Below are positions 1 to 6,859 of a stretch of DNA of 30,577 nucleotides, piece after piece. Position numbers and translations under genes: made by a program. Every line of letters starts with the position of its first letter. Within the stretch, counting starts at the first letter, position 1. Below the pieces are notes generated by a model. It had not been told where the DNA came from. It was given only the letters and a program-made list of their open reading frames with translations, and did not search any database. Origin of the DNA: Pseudomonadota bacterium (GTDB taxonomy: Bacteria > Pseudomonadota > Alphaproteobacteria > Sphingomonadales > Sphingomonadaceae); the NCBI GenBank assembly GCA_023433305.1, contig JAEZCZ010000023.1, forward strand, positions 1 to 30,577, read 5' to 3'.

Positions 1-156
1 GCGGAGGCGGCCTGCGCCCTGGGGGGGGGGGCGGGCGCCGGCCAGCTCCTCGGGGACTTCGGTCGCTTCGGGCTCGGGCTCGGGCGCCTCGCGGGTGCAA
101 GCCCCGAGCAGTGGGCCGAGCAGCAACAACGCCGCGACAGCGCCGAAGGCTCTCAC
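1..156 (-). CDS. Small lipoprotein, 5' part only (possibly DUF2155 family)
   Basis: The frame is open from a GTG at 156 to the window edge (52 codons). The protein begins VRAFGAVAALLLLGPLLGAC, a short positive N-terminus, a leucine-rich hydrophobic stretch and a lipobox (LGAC), followed by an acidic Pro/Glu linker. This is a typical signal peptidase II signal, so the product should be a lipid-anchored envelope protein. The GTG overlaps the TGA of the upstream NDUFA12 gene (GTGA), indicating translational coupling. In sphingomonads a DUF2155 protein commonly follows the NDUFA12 gene; naming it so is inference from position, because the diagnostic domain would lie outside the window. A run of ten G (21-30) falls in the frame, so a miscounted base would change the last residues seen. 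Confidence 0.6.
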   Translation of the reverse strand, partial: MRAFGAVAALLLLGPLLGACTREAPEPEPEATEVPEELAGARPPPQGAGRLR

Positions 157-551
157 GCGTCGGGCGTCCAGGCTTCGTAGTCCCCCGTCGCGCGGGCCCG
201 CCGGCCGCCGCGCTCGAGCGCTCCCTGCGGCCGATAGGCGGCCGAGGTGCCCGTGCGGTTGGGGGTGTAGTCGGCTTCCCAGATCTTCGGCGGAGGAAGG
301 CGGCTTTCCGGCAAGGCATCGAATGCCCCGTGCAGCCAGCCGTGCCATTCGGATGGCACCCGGCTCGAATCGTTGGAGCCGTGGTAGATCACCCAGCGCT
401 TCTCGCGGCCGTCGACCGTCTTCTTGTTCGAACGGTAGTACTTGTTACCGGCGGCGTCTGTGCCGACGTGCTCGCCGTTCATCGCGCTGAACAGCGATGT
501 GCCGATGGTGGCGCCGTCCCACCAGGTGAAGATCTTCGAGAGGAATCCCAT
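153..551 (-). CDS. NADH:ubiquinone oxidoreductase accessory subunit, NDUFA12 family
   Basis: The 132-residue product starts MGFLSKIFTWWDGATIGT, the conserved opening of bacterial NDUFA12/B17.2 homologues, and keeps the family signature further in: GTDAAGNKYY, the RRWV/KRWVIY segment, the PSEWHGWLHG block and a late YTPNRTGT. The family provides a small peripheral subunit of respiratory complex I on the cytoplasmic side of the inner membrane. An in-frame ATG twelve codons upstream (587) exists, but the family N-terminus begins at 551, so that start was chosen. The 3' end overlaps the GTG of the lipoprotein gene by four bases. No cofactor-binding motif is expected or seen. Length is normal for the bacterial family. 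Confidence 0.9.
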   Translation of the reverse strand: MGFLSKIFTWWDGATIGTSLFSAMNGEHVGTDAAGNKYYRSNKKTVDGREKRWVIYHGSNDSSRVPSEWHGWLHGAFDALPESRLPPPKIWEADYTPNRTGTSAAYRPQGALERGGRRARATGDYEAWTPDA

Positions 552-602
552 GCGCGGCGCGTTAGCTCTCCGTCCAAAGCGAGGCAAGCGATCCCGAACG
601 CG

Positions 603-1082
603 TCACCAGTCGACGCGCGCCCCCGCCACGATGCCCAGCTCCGCCGCACGGCCGGCGTTGAGCTCGAGCGTGGCGATCGCCGGCGCGTCCGACACGATGC
701 TCTCCTCCGAATAGGGCACGGCATTGGCGGCCACGTTGACGACCCGCCGGTCGGGCCCGATGAAGATGAGGTCGAGCGAAAGCACGGTGTTCTTCATCCA
801 GAAGCTCAGCACGCGAGGCTGGTCGTAGGGAAACAGCATTCCCTCGTCGGGGCCCATCTCAGTCCGGAACATCAGGCCGCGCGCCTGCTCCTGCGGCGTG
901 CGCGCCACTTCGACGCGGAACGTGTGGGTCTTGCCGAGCGACGTGACGGTCAGCGGGATGACCTCGAGACCCGAAACCGGGTGCACAGAGGTTCGCTCAT
1001 TGGTGGGAGTCGGCGCCGGTTCGGCGGCCTGCGGCGAGCAGGCGGGCATGAGCAGCAACAAGGGAAGCAGGAGTAACCGCAT
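603..1082 (-). CDS. DUF192 family lipoprotein
   Basis: The product is about 159 residues. Residues 1-15 form a lipoprotein signal (MRLLLLPLLLLMPAC, Cys15 the predicted lipidation site). After a Pro/Thr-rich linker comes a DUF192 domain: F-R-V-E-V-A-R-T-P-Q-E-Q-A-R-G-L-M-F-R, then EGMLFPY, FWMKNT, LDLIFIG and a C-terminal VLEL/LELNAG...GI.GA motif. DUF192 proteins are small beta-rich proteins of unknown biochemical role, often secreted. The start lies four bases after the recX stop, so the two genes are probably co-transcribed. The link with recX is positional only and gives no functional clue. Confidence 0.85.
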   Translation of the reverse strand: MRLLLLPLLLLMPACSPQAAEPAPTPTNERTSVHPVSGLEVIPLTVTSLGKTHTFRVEVARTPQEQARGLMFRTEMGPDEGMLFPYDQPRVLSFWMKNTVLSLDLIFIGPDRRVVNVAANAVPYSEESIVSDAPAIATLELNAGRAAELGIVAGARVDW

Positions 1083-1086
1083 CGAA

Positions 1087-1656
1087 TCAGCCTTCGTCCG
1101 CATCGAACTCGACGGCCCAGCGTTCCGCCGCGTCCGCGCTCGCGGCATCGACCATTTCGCGCGCGCTGTCGAGCGGGTGACCGGCGCGCAGCATCGCCGC
1201 GATCTGCTTCTGCCGGCGCTCGCGGTCGACCGGCTCGCGTCCGAACGGGCCGAAGCCGCGCTTCCGCGCCATGACCAGCGCGGCGCGGCGCGCTTCCCCC
1301 TCGCCGGGGCGCAAGTCCTCGCGAATCGTCTCGTCGATTCCGGCCGCGCCGAGCGCCTCGCGAACCCTGCGCGCGCCGTAGCCCCGGCGCAGCAGGCTGC
1401 CCGTCTTGGCTCGCGCAAACGTCTCGTCGTCCACGTACCCCAGCTCGACGTAGCGACCGACGAGCGCAGGGAGGTCCGGCCCGGGCTCGCCGTCCCAGCC
1501 GCGCTCGCGCAACTTGCGCTTCAGGTAACGCTCGAGCTTGGCGGCGGAGGTCGCAAACCGTGCAACGTAGGTTAAGGCAAGCTCGTCCAGTCGCGCCGCA
1601 TCGAGCGGTCTGGCCTCTCGGCGATTGCGGTTCGGCGCTTGTCGATCGCGAGCCAT
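1087..1656 (-). CDS. recX: Regulatory protein RecX
   Basis: RecX modulates RecA filaments in the cytoplasm. The product is a basic, helical protein of about 189 residues made of RecX-type three-helix repeats: LTYVARFATSAAKLERYLKRKL near the N-terminus, VGRYVELGYVDDETFARAKTGSLLRRGYG in the middle (the G-Y-[IV]-[DN]-D-x-x-[FY]-A motif is the family hallmark), and RKRGFGPFG followed by another helical repeat near the end. Two ATGs are possible (1662 and 1656); the second gives MARDRQ and was preferred, but neither has a convincing ribosome site. No recA is nearby, which is usual for sphingomonad recX genes. The gene is divergent from the acyl-AMP ligase. Confidence 0.85.
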   Translation of the reverse strand: MARDRQAPNRNRREARPLDAARLDELALTYVARFATSAAKLERYLKRKLRERGWDGEPGPDLPALVGRYVELGYVDDETFARAKTGSLLRRGYGARRVREALGAAGIDETIREDLRPGEGEARRAALVMARKRGFGPFGREPVDRERRQKQIAAMLRAGHPLDSAREMVDAASADAAERWAVEFDADEG

Positions 1657-1680
1657 GGTCATATTCGTGCCACAGTCGTT

Positions 1681-1701
1681 GACAAATGGGTAAAGTTTGT
1701 C
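1681..1701. promoter_or_regulatory. Inverted repeat GACAAA-N9-TTTGTC between recX and the acyl-AMP ligase
   Basis: Perfect six-base arms separated by nine bases lie in the divergent intergenic space. A TTGACA (1679-1684) overlaps the left arm, but no acceptable -10 follows at 16-18 bases. The arrangement resembles an operator for one or both flanking genes, but no known regulator can be assigned from sequence alone. Confidence 0.3.
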
Positions 1702-1783
1702 GCGGGGCCGTTCGGTGCTAGTGCCCCTCGACTATCGGGGAAGCGCCGGCAAGAGCGCACAAGACGGGACAGCCACTCACACG

Positions 1784-3511
1784 ATGACCGAACTCGTACC
1801 TACGCCGAATGATTGCCCTCTGCCCCGCATTCGGGCGGAGTTCGCGACGTTCACCGACGCGGTCGACTACGCGGCGAAGAGCGCCAAGGGACTCAATTTC
1901 CACGACGCGCGCGGCACGCTGGAGCGGGTCTATCCCTACAGCAGCATGCGCGCCGACGCGATCGAGGCCGCTCATCGCCTGATTGCCGCCGGCGTCGGCA
2001 AGGGCGATCGCGTAGCGCTGATCGCCGAGACCGTTCCGGAATTCGCCGCGCTGTTCTGCGGCACCGTCTATGCCGGCGCCTGGCCTGTGCCGCTGCCGCT
2101 GCCGACCACCTTCGGCGGCAAGGAGAATTATATCGAGCAGCTCGCGGTCCAGCTCGAGAGCTCGGATCCGAAGCTTCTGCTCTATCCGGCCGAGATCGCC
2201 GAGATGGCGTCGGCCGCGGCCCGCCGGCAGGGGTGCGAGGGCATCGACTGGGAGGCTTTCGCCGCGCGAGAAGCCCCGGCGGTGGACTTGCCCGAGGCCC
2301 AGCCCGACGACATCTGCTACCTGCAGTATTCGAGCGGCTCGACCCGCTTCCCGACCGGTGTCGCGGTCACGCACCGCGCGCTGCTGCATAACCTCTACGG
2401 CCACGCGACCGCGATGGAGATCGGCGAGAACGACCGCGTCGTCAGCTGGCTGCCGTGGTATCACGACATGGGCCTGGTCGGCTGCTTCCTCTCCCTCATC
2501 GCGAACCAGGTCTCGGTCGACTACCTCAAGACCGAGCACTTCGCGCGCCGTCCGCTCGCCTGGCTCGATCTCATCAGCCGCAACCAGGGCACCACGCTCT
2601 CCTACTCGCCGACCTTCGGCTACGACATCTGCGCGCGCCGCATTTCTAGCCAGTCGAGCGTCGCCGAGCGCTTCGACCTGTCGCGCTGGCGCCTCGCCGG
2701 CAACGGCGCGGACATGATCCGGCCCGACGTGATGCAGAATTTCGTCAACGCGTTCGCCGACGCGGGCTTCAAGGCCTCCGCCTTCACGCCCAGCTACGGC
2801 CTCGCCGAGGCGACGCTGGCGGTCACCGTCATGCCGCCGGGCGAAGGCATCCATGTCGAGCTTGTCGCCGAAGAGCGCCTCTCGGGCAGCAAGCGCGATC
2901 TGTCGCGCCCCGCCCGCTATCGCGCCATCGTCAATTGCGGCAAGCCGCTGCCCGACATGGAAGTCGAGATCCGCGGCGAGAACGGCAAGGCCAAGAAGGA
3001 CCACCAGATCGGCAAGGTCTGGTGCCGCGGCCCCAGCGTCATGCATTCCTACTTCCGCAACCAGGAAGCGACCGACGAATGCCTCGTCGACGGTTGGCTG
3101 GACACCGGCGACATGGGCTACATGGCCGATGGCTACCTGTTCATCGTCGGCCGCGCCAAGGACATGATCATCATCAACGGCAAGAACCACTGGCCGCAGG
3201 ACATCGAGTGGGCCGTCGAGCAATTGCCGGGCTTTAATCACGGCGACATCGCCGCGTTCGCGGTCGAAACCGAAAATGGCGAGGAAGCGCCCGCCGTTCT
3301 GGTCCACTGCCGCGTCTCCGACCCCGAAGAGCGCATCCGCCTGCGCGACACGATCCGCGACAAGGTGCGCTCGATCACCGGCATGAACTGCGTGGTCGAG
3401 CTCGTCCCTCCGCGCACCCTGCCGCGCACCAGCTCCGGCAAGCTCAGCCGTGCAAAGGCGAAGCGCCTCTACCTGTCGGGCGAAATCGAGCCGTTCGAGC
3501 TGGCAGCCTGA
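1784..3511 (+). CDS. Fatty acyl-AMP ligase (FadD32/FAAL-like, AMP-dependent synthetase superfamily)
   Basis: The enzyme should activate a fatty acid to acyl-adenylate for transfer to an acyl carrier protein or CoA. With the ATG at 1784 it has 575 residues. Adenylation motifs appear in order: YLQYSSGSTRFPTGV (about 179-193, P-loop), WLPWYHDMGLVG, SYGLAEATL (acyl-adenylate site), DTGDMGYM...GRAKDMIIINGKNHWPQDIE (ribose-binding Asp and hinge), and PRTSSGKLSR near the C-terminus with the catalytic Lys. HDMGLVG and the NGKN-WPQDIE hinge are typical of FAAL-type ligases rather than ordinary acyl-CoA synthetases. The frame extends upstream to 1697, but family similarity begins near MTELVPTPND. In sphingomonads such ligases can serve sphingolipid or other lipid synthesis; no carrier protein or acyltransferase is adjacent, so the pathway is unassigned. 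Confidence 0.85.
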   Translation: MTELVPTPNDCPLPRIRAEFATFTDAVDYAAKSAKGLNFHDARGTLERVYPYSSMRADAIEAAHRLIAAGVGKGDRVALIAETVPEFAALFCGTVYAGAWPVPLPLPTTFGGKENYIEQLAVQLESSDPKLLLYPAEIAEMASAAARRQGCEGIDWEAFAAREAPAVDLPEAQPDDICYLQYSSGSTRFPTGVAVTHRALLHNLYGHATAMEIGENDRVVSWLPWYHDMGLVGCFLSLIANQVSVDYLKTEHFARRPLAWLDLISRNQGTTLSYSPTFGYDICARRISSQSSVAERFDLSRWRLAGNGADMIRPDVMQNFVNAFADAGFKASAFTPSYGLAEATLAVTVMPPGEGIHVELVAEERLSGSKRDLSRPARYRAIVNCGKPLPDMEVEIRGENGKAKKDHQIGKVWCRGPSVMHSYFRNQEATDECLVDGWLDTGDMGYMADGYLFIVGRAKDMIIINGKNHWPQDIEWAVEQLPGFNHGDIAAFAVETENGEEAPAVLVHCRVSDPEERIRLRDTIRDKVRSITGMNCVVELVPPRTLPRTSSGKLSRAKAKRLYLSGEIEPFELAA

Positions 3512-3545
3512 GGAGTCGCTGGGGCGCACCCCCTTGGCCGCAATC

Positions 3546-3941
3546 TCACCCGAACAGCAGCACGCCCAGCACCAGCAGTATCGCCACCGTCGCCACGGCC
3601 CAGACCAGCGTCCGGACCTTCGGCACGCCGCTCGCATAGAGCGGCAGATAGATCACCCGCGCGATCAGCCAGACCCACGCCGCCCCGGCGGTGAGGTCGC
3701 TCGTCTTGCCGGCCACGACCACGCCGATCAGCGCGATCACCGCCACTGGCAGGGTTTCCTGAAAATTCTCCTGCGCGCGCAGCAGCCGCCCCGCGACCGG
3801 GTTCAGCGGCGGCATCTCCGCATCGCGGGCACCCATGTTCCAGTCGGTGCCGTACTGCCGCGTCCGGAAATGCCCCGCGAGCATGATGTGCACCACCAGC
3901 AAAACCGCCCCGAGTACGAGGACGAGCAATTCGGTAGCCAT
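3546..3941 (-). CDS. MAPEG family inner-membrane protein
   Basis: The 131-residue protein has four hydrophobic segments (about residues 3-22, 62-80, 83-100 and 108-130) and MAPEG-type conserved features: R-T-R-Q-Y-G-T-D-W-N in the first loop, RLLRAQENFQETLPV (the R-A-x-x-N-x-x-E-x-x-P motif that forms the glutathione/active-site region in the superfamily), and ARVIYLPLYASG. Eukaryotic members are glutathione-dependent eicosanoid enzymes; the bacterial ones are mostly uncharacterised, so only family and membrane location are claimed. The start at 3941 has a good ribosome site (GGGGAGA) a few bases upstream; the longer upstream reading in frame is not protein-like. Its 3' end converges on the acyl-AMP ligase. 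Confidence 0.85.
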   Translation of the reverse strand: MATELLVLVLGAVLLVVHIMLAGHFRTRQYGTDWNMGARDAEMPPLNPVAGRLLRAQENFQETLPVAVIALIGVVVAGKTSDLTAGAAWVWLIARVIYLPLYASGVPKVRTLVWAVATVAILLVLGVLLFG

Positions 3942-4070
3942 CGTGGTCTCCCCTATGGGCTGCCTGCTCGATTGCAGGGCTTTCCCGTTCCGACAACGGT
4001 CCAAGGCCCGCACCCGATCCGGCAGGCGTACACGGCGAGTTCGAGCATGCCTGCAGGCCGCTCGCCGACA

Positions 4071-4089
4071 GTTAGGAAAAATTCCCAAC
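4071..4089. promoter_or_regulatory. Palindrome GTTaGGAAaaaTTCCcAAC, candidate enhancer site
   Basis: The arms GTT-n-GGAA and TTCC-n-AAC pair perfectly apart from the one central base in each arm. The centre (4080) is about 109 bases upstream of the start point predicted by the sigma-54 promoter at 4163-4178, which is the usual distance for the binding site of a sigma-54 activator such as a PspF/NtrC-type protein. AT-rich composition also stands out from the GC-rich surroundings. The identity of the activator is unknown and none is encoded in the window. Confidence 0.5.
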
Positions 4090-4162
4090 ATCCGGCAGGC
4101 GGCTCGCAACCCACCCGGGAACTCAACCGCAACAAGCGCGCAATTCCGCCATTCTCGCGAAT

Positions 4163-4178
4163 TGGCACGCCCCGTGCA
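4163..4178 (+). promoter_or_regulatory. Sigma-54 (RpoN) promoter
   Basis: TGGCACGccccGTGCA matches the sigma-54 consensus TGGCACG-N4-TTGCW at 11 of 12 defined positions. The invariant GG (4164-4165) and GC (4176-4177) have the correct spacing. The predicted start point is about 4189, leaving roughly 40 bases of leader before the microprotein ATG at 4231, which has its own ribosome site. A palindrome suited to an activator lies about 109 bases upstream of that start. Confidence 0.7.
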
Positions 4179-4230
4179 AAGCGTCTGGCATCGGCGGATT
4201 GGCCGCCGGTCAAGACAAAGGGGAATGAAC

Positions 4231-4365
4231 ATGACGGCCTTTTCGAACTACGCGCAGCACGCTTTCGCAGCCATCGGCGCGCTCGCCATCTCGGCGCTGC
4301 TCTTCATCAACACGCTCGCCGTCCAGGCGGCGGAAGTCCAGTCGGTCGCCGGGATCCTGGCGTGA
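4231..4365 (+). CDS. 44-residue single-pass membrane or secreted microprotein
   Basis: The reading frame starts at the second of two close ATGs (4225 and 4231); AAGGGGA at 4217-4224 sits at the right distance for 4231. The product opens MTAFSNYAQHAFAAIGALAI and continues with a hydrophobic stretch (about residues 12-32) and a short tail ending VQSVAGILA. It could be a one-pass inner-membrane protein or carry a signal cleaved after AVQAA. The gene is boxed in by a sigma-54 promoter match upstream and a strong hairpin twelve bases after the stop, so it looks like a deliberate monocistronic unit. I recall similar short proteins ending in VAGILA in sphingomonads but know of no function. Reality of the gene is supported by its signals, its function is not inferred. 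Confidence 0.65.
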   Translation: MTAFSNYAQHAFAAIGALAISALLFINTLAVQAAEVQSVAGILA

Positions 4366-4377
4366 CCTTGCTCGAGC

Positions 4378-4409
4378 GGCGGCACCGGCTGCCTCCGGCC
4401 GGCGCCGCC
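4378..4409 (+). terminator. Strong hairpin after the microprotein gene
   Basis: Twelve-base arms (4378-4389 and 4398-4409) pair at 11 of 12 positions around an eight-base loop, beginning twelve bases after the stop codon. No U-tract follows, so it may act as an mRNA-stabilising or attenuating stem rather than a classical intrinsic terminator. Confidence 0.5.
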
Positions 4410-4488
4410 AGCTCGCTCCTCCGCCCGATTTCCTCTTCCGCTCGCTGCCGCCTTGCGGCACGCTCCCAATCCACTAGCACGCACCGCC

Positions 4489-4517
4489 TTGAACGGCGTG
4501 TCTTGCCTGCCTAATAC
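4489..4517 (+). promoter_or_regulatory. Sigma-70-type promoter of the telA operon
   Basis: TTGAAC (4489-4494), a 17-base spacer and TAATAC (4512-4517) closely match the housekeeping consensus. The predicted start is near 4524, giving a leader of about 23 bases that contains GGAAGGGG (4531-4538) ahead of the telA ATG at 4547. Confidence 0.65.
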
Positions 4518-4546
4518 AGTAGCGAATACCGGAAGGGGACTAGCGA

Positions 4547-5755
4547 ATGGCGACCACTAACCAGACCGCGACCAAGACGGCCACGGACCTCGAGCTGACG
4601 CCGCCCGACCCTGTGCCCACGGTCGCGCCCGAGAAGGCCGCCGGCCTCGTGCCCGTCGATGCCGAGAAGAAATCCAAGCTCGACGAGAAGGTCGAAGGCT
4701 TCGTGGCGGAGCTGGTCGCGCTCGACGCGCAGTCGCCCGAGTTCGGCAAGAAGGTCGATCAGATCACCGGCATGGGCCGCAAGGAGATCACTACCGCCGC
4801 CGGCATGTCGAACCGTTTCCTCGACCGCCCGGTGCGGGCGATGGATCAGGAAACCGGCGTCGGCAAGGACCTCGCCGAGCTGCGCCGCACGGTCGAGGAC
4901 CTCGATCCCGGCCGCAAGGGCAAGCTCAGCGGCCGCAAGCTGTTCGGGGTGATCCCGGTCTTCGGCAACTCGCTCAAGCGCTACTTCGACAGCTACACCT
5001 CCGCCCAGGGCCACATCCAGGCGATCCTCGCCCGTCTTGCGAGCGGCAAGGACGAGCTGCTGATGGACAACGCCGCGATCGACGTCGAGCGCCAGAAGCT
5101 GTGGGAAGCGATGGGCAAGCTCGAGCAGATGATTCACATCGCCAAGACGCTCGACGACCGGCTCGAGGAAGAGGCGGCCAACCTCGATTCGACCGATCCG
5201 GCCAAGGCCAAGGCGATCCGCGAAAGCGCGCTGTTCTATGTCCGCCAGCGCACGCAGGACCTGCTCACGCAGATGGCGGTCAGCGTGCAGGGTTACCTCG
5301 CGCTCGATCTGGTCAAGAAGAACAACGTCGAGCTGGTGAAGGGCGTCGACCGCGCCAGCACCACCACCGTCGGCGCGCTGCGCACTGCGGTGACCGTCGC
5401 CCAGGCGATGACCAACCAGCGGCTCGTTCTGCAGCAGATCACCTCGCTCAACGAGACCACCGCGGGCATCATCGATTCCACCGGCAAGCTGCTGCGCGAG
5501 AATACCGCCAAGATCCACGAGCAGGCGGCGTCGAGCACGATCCCGATGGAGACGCTGCAGCGCGCGTTCCAGAACATCTACGACACGATGGACGAGGTCG
5601 ACAATTTCAAGGTCAAGGCGCTCGCCAGCATGAAGCAGACGGTCGACGTGCTCAGCGACGAGGTCGAGAAATCGAAAGGCTACATCGCCCGCGCCGAGGG
5701 CCAGGCCCAGGCCTCGCGCGCCGCCGCCGAGCCCTCTCTGCTGACCGCCGATTGA
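4547..5755 (+). CDS. telA: TelA/KlaA-family toxic-anion resistance protein
   Basis: The 402-residue soluble protein is almost entirely alpha-helical and charged, with the TelA (PF05816) layout: an N-terminal linker, then a central region containing FLDRPVRAM, LRRTVEDLDP, FGVIPVFGNSLKRYFDSY and SAQGHIQAILARLASGKDELLMDNAAI, followed by a long helical C-terminal half (LYVRQRTQDLL, TAVTVAQAMTNQRLVL, LNETTAGIIDSTGKLL). The P-F-G-x-x-L-x-R-Y-F and G-K-D-E-L-x-x-D-N-A segments are the clearest family marks. Plasmid TelA/KlaA was linked to tellurite resistance, while chromosomal homologues are tied to cell-envelope stress and antimicrobial tolerance; the biochemical role is unknown. It leads an operon with an XpaC-like membrane protein ten bases downstream, mirroring the xpaC-yaaN pairing of Bacillus. 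Confidence 0.88.
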   Translation: MATTNQTATKTATDLELTPPDPVPTVAPEKAAGLVPVDAEKKSKLDEKVEGFVAELVALDAQSPEFGKKVDQITGMGRKEITTAAGMSNRFLDRPVRAMDQETGVGKDLAELRRTVEDLDPGRKGKLSGRKLFGVIPVFGNSLKRYFDSYTSAQGHIQAILARLASGKDELLMDNAAIDVERQKLWEAMGKLEQMIHIAKTLDDRLEEEAANLDSTDPAKAKAIRESALFYVRQRTQDLLTQMAVSVQGYLALDLVKKNNVELVKGVDRASTTTVGALRTAVTVAQAMTNQRLVLQQITSLNETTAGIIDSTGKLLRENTAKIHEQAASSTIPMETLQRAFQNIYDTMDEVDNFKVKALASMKQTVDVLSDEVEKSKGYIARAEGQAQASRAAAEPSLLTAD

Positions 5756-5765
5756 TCGCGAAGCG

Positions 5766-6542
5766 ATGGCGCGCGACCTGACTACCGAGACAGACCGGGC
5801 GATCCAGGAAGGCCGTGCGCTGGTGCGCGACAACCAGGCCGGCGGGCGGCATCGCCGCGCGCGCGGGCAGTCGATCGGGCGCGGCTCGGCCGAGCTTCGG
5901 CGCAAGAACCTGATGACGCGCATCAAGCTGATCGGCGGCTCGCTCGTCGCGATTGTGTTCGCCGCGATGGTGGCGGGGCTGGTGATCGACGGGATCGGCT
6001 TCACCGGCATCATGATCGCGTTTCTGGCCGTCGTCGCCGCGACCTTCCTGTTCTCGAATTACCCGAAAGTGAAAATCCCGCGCCGCTCCGATCTCAACAC
6101 CGGCGACGCGCGGACGCTGGTCGCGCGAACCGAGCTCTGGCTCGAGCATCAGCGCCCCGCGCTGCCGCCGCCCGCGGTCACGCTGGTCGACCAGATCGGC
6201 GTCCAGCTCGACGCGCTCGGCCTCCAGCTCGAGCATGTCGAGCCGCTCCACCCCGCGGCCGTCGAGACGCGCAAGCTGGTCGGCGAGACCCTTCCCGGCA
6301 TGATCGACGCCTATCGCAAGATTCCCGCGCACTTGCGCCGCGAGGAGCGCGCCGGCGGCACGCCCGACGGCCAGCTCGTCGAAAGCCTCGGCAAGATCAG
6401 CAAGGAAATCGACCACGTGACCCGCCAGCTCGCCGACGGCGCGCTCGACGATCTCGCGATCAAGACCCGTTATCTCGATTACCGCTACGGCGCCGAAGGC
6501 GAGCCCGCCGCGCTGCCCGAGCCCAACAGACAGGACACCTGA
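5766..6542 (+). CDS. Two-TM membrane protein, XpaC-like partner of TelA
   Basis: The 258-residue product has a basic cytoplasmic N-terminus (residues 1-50), two adjacent transmembrane helices (about 54-74 and 79-97) and a long helical C-terminal part rich in Leu, Gln and acidic residues, with PPAVTLVDQIGVQLDALGL and TLPGMIDAYRKIPAHLR as probable conserved helices. It starts ten bases after telA and its stop overlaps the next start by one base, so it is co-transcribed. Shape and position match XpaC (5-bromo-4-chloroindolyl phosphate hydrolysis protein family), which is paired with TelA-type genes in Bacillus; that assignment is inference from layout, not from a clear motif. It probably acts at the inner membrane together with TelA. 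Confidence 0.65.
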   Translation: MARDLTTETDRAIQEGRALVRDNQAGGRHRRARGQSIGRGSAELRRKNLMTRIKLIGGSLVAIVFAAMVAGLVIDGIGFTGIMIAFLAVVAATFLFSNYPKVKIPRRSDLNTGDARTLVARTELWLEHQRPALPPPAVTLVDQIGVQLDALGLQLEHVEPLHPAAVETRKLVGETLPGMIDAYRKIPAHLRREERAGGTPDGQLVESLGKISKEIDHVTRQLADGALDDLAIKTRYLDYRYGAEGEPAALPEPNRQDT

Positions 6543-6859
6543 TGGAAGTTGCGCTCCCCCATTCGCTCGGCAAGGACACCGTTCGCGAGCGCCTGCGCAC
6601 GCGCGGCCACCTGATCGGCGAAGGCATTCCCGGTGGCGTGGCCGATGTGCAGACATCCTGGCCGAGCGAGGACCGGATGGCCCTGTCCGTCAGCGCGATG
6701 GGCCAGACCATCAATGCGCACGTGGACATCGAGGACACCCAGGTCCTGTTCGTGGTCGACGTCCCGCCCGCGCTCGGCTTCGTCAAGCCGATCATCGAAG
6801 GCGTGATCCGCCAGCAGGGCGAGAAGCTGCTCCTGCCCGCCCCGGGCGCGAGCGCTTAG
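6542..6859 (+). CDS. Polyhydroxyalkanoic acid system family protein (PF09650)
   Basis: The 105-residue protein begins MEVALPHSLGKDTVRERL, matching the opening of the PHA granule-region family (I-x-[IV]-x-x-x-H-x-L-[GP]-x-x-x-A-[RK]-x-R), and continues with VQTSWPSEDRMALSVSAMGQTINAHVDIEDTQVLF and the VDVPPALGFVKPIIEGVIRQQGEKLL tail. Members are small proteins of unknown action first noticed near polyhydroxyalkanoate genes; no PHA synthase or phasin is present here. Its ATG overlaps the TGA of the XpaC-like gene (TGATG), making it the last gene of the telA operon. The 3' end overlaps the convergent DUF2721 gene by four bases. Confidence 0.8.
   Translation: MEVALPHSLGKDTVRERLRTRGHLIGEGIPGGVADVQTSWPSEDRMALSVSAMGQTINAHVDIEDTQVLFVVDVPPALGFVKPIIEGVIRQQGEKLLLPAPGASA

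Noticed and set aside
1658..1685. Promoter TTGTCA-N16-TATGAC for recX on the minus strand
   Set aside because: The -10 hexamer overlaps the candidate start codons, so the transcript would begin inside the coding sequence.
1679..1707. TTGACA as a -35 element of the acyl-AMP ligase
   Set aside because: The bases 16-18 downstream are GC-rich with no -10-like hexamer. Kept only as part of the inverted repeat.
1718..3637. A 639-codon minus-strand frame and a 500-codon one at 4511-6013
   Set aside because: Both lie opposite clear genes (acyl-AMP ligase; telA) and have no domain motifs. Long antisense frames are expected at this GC content.
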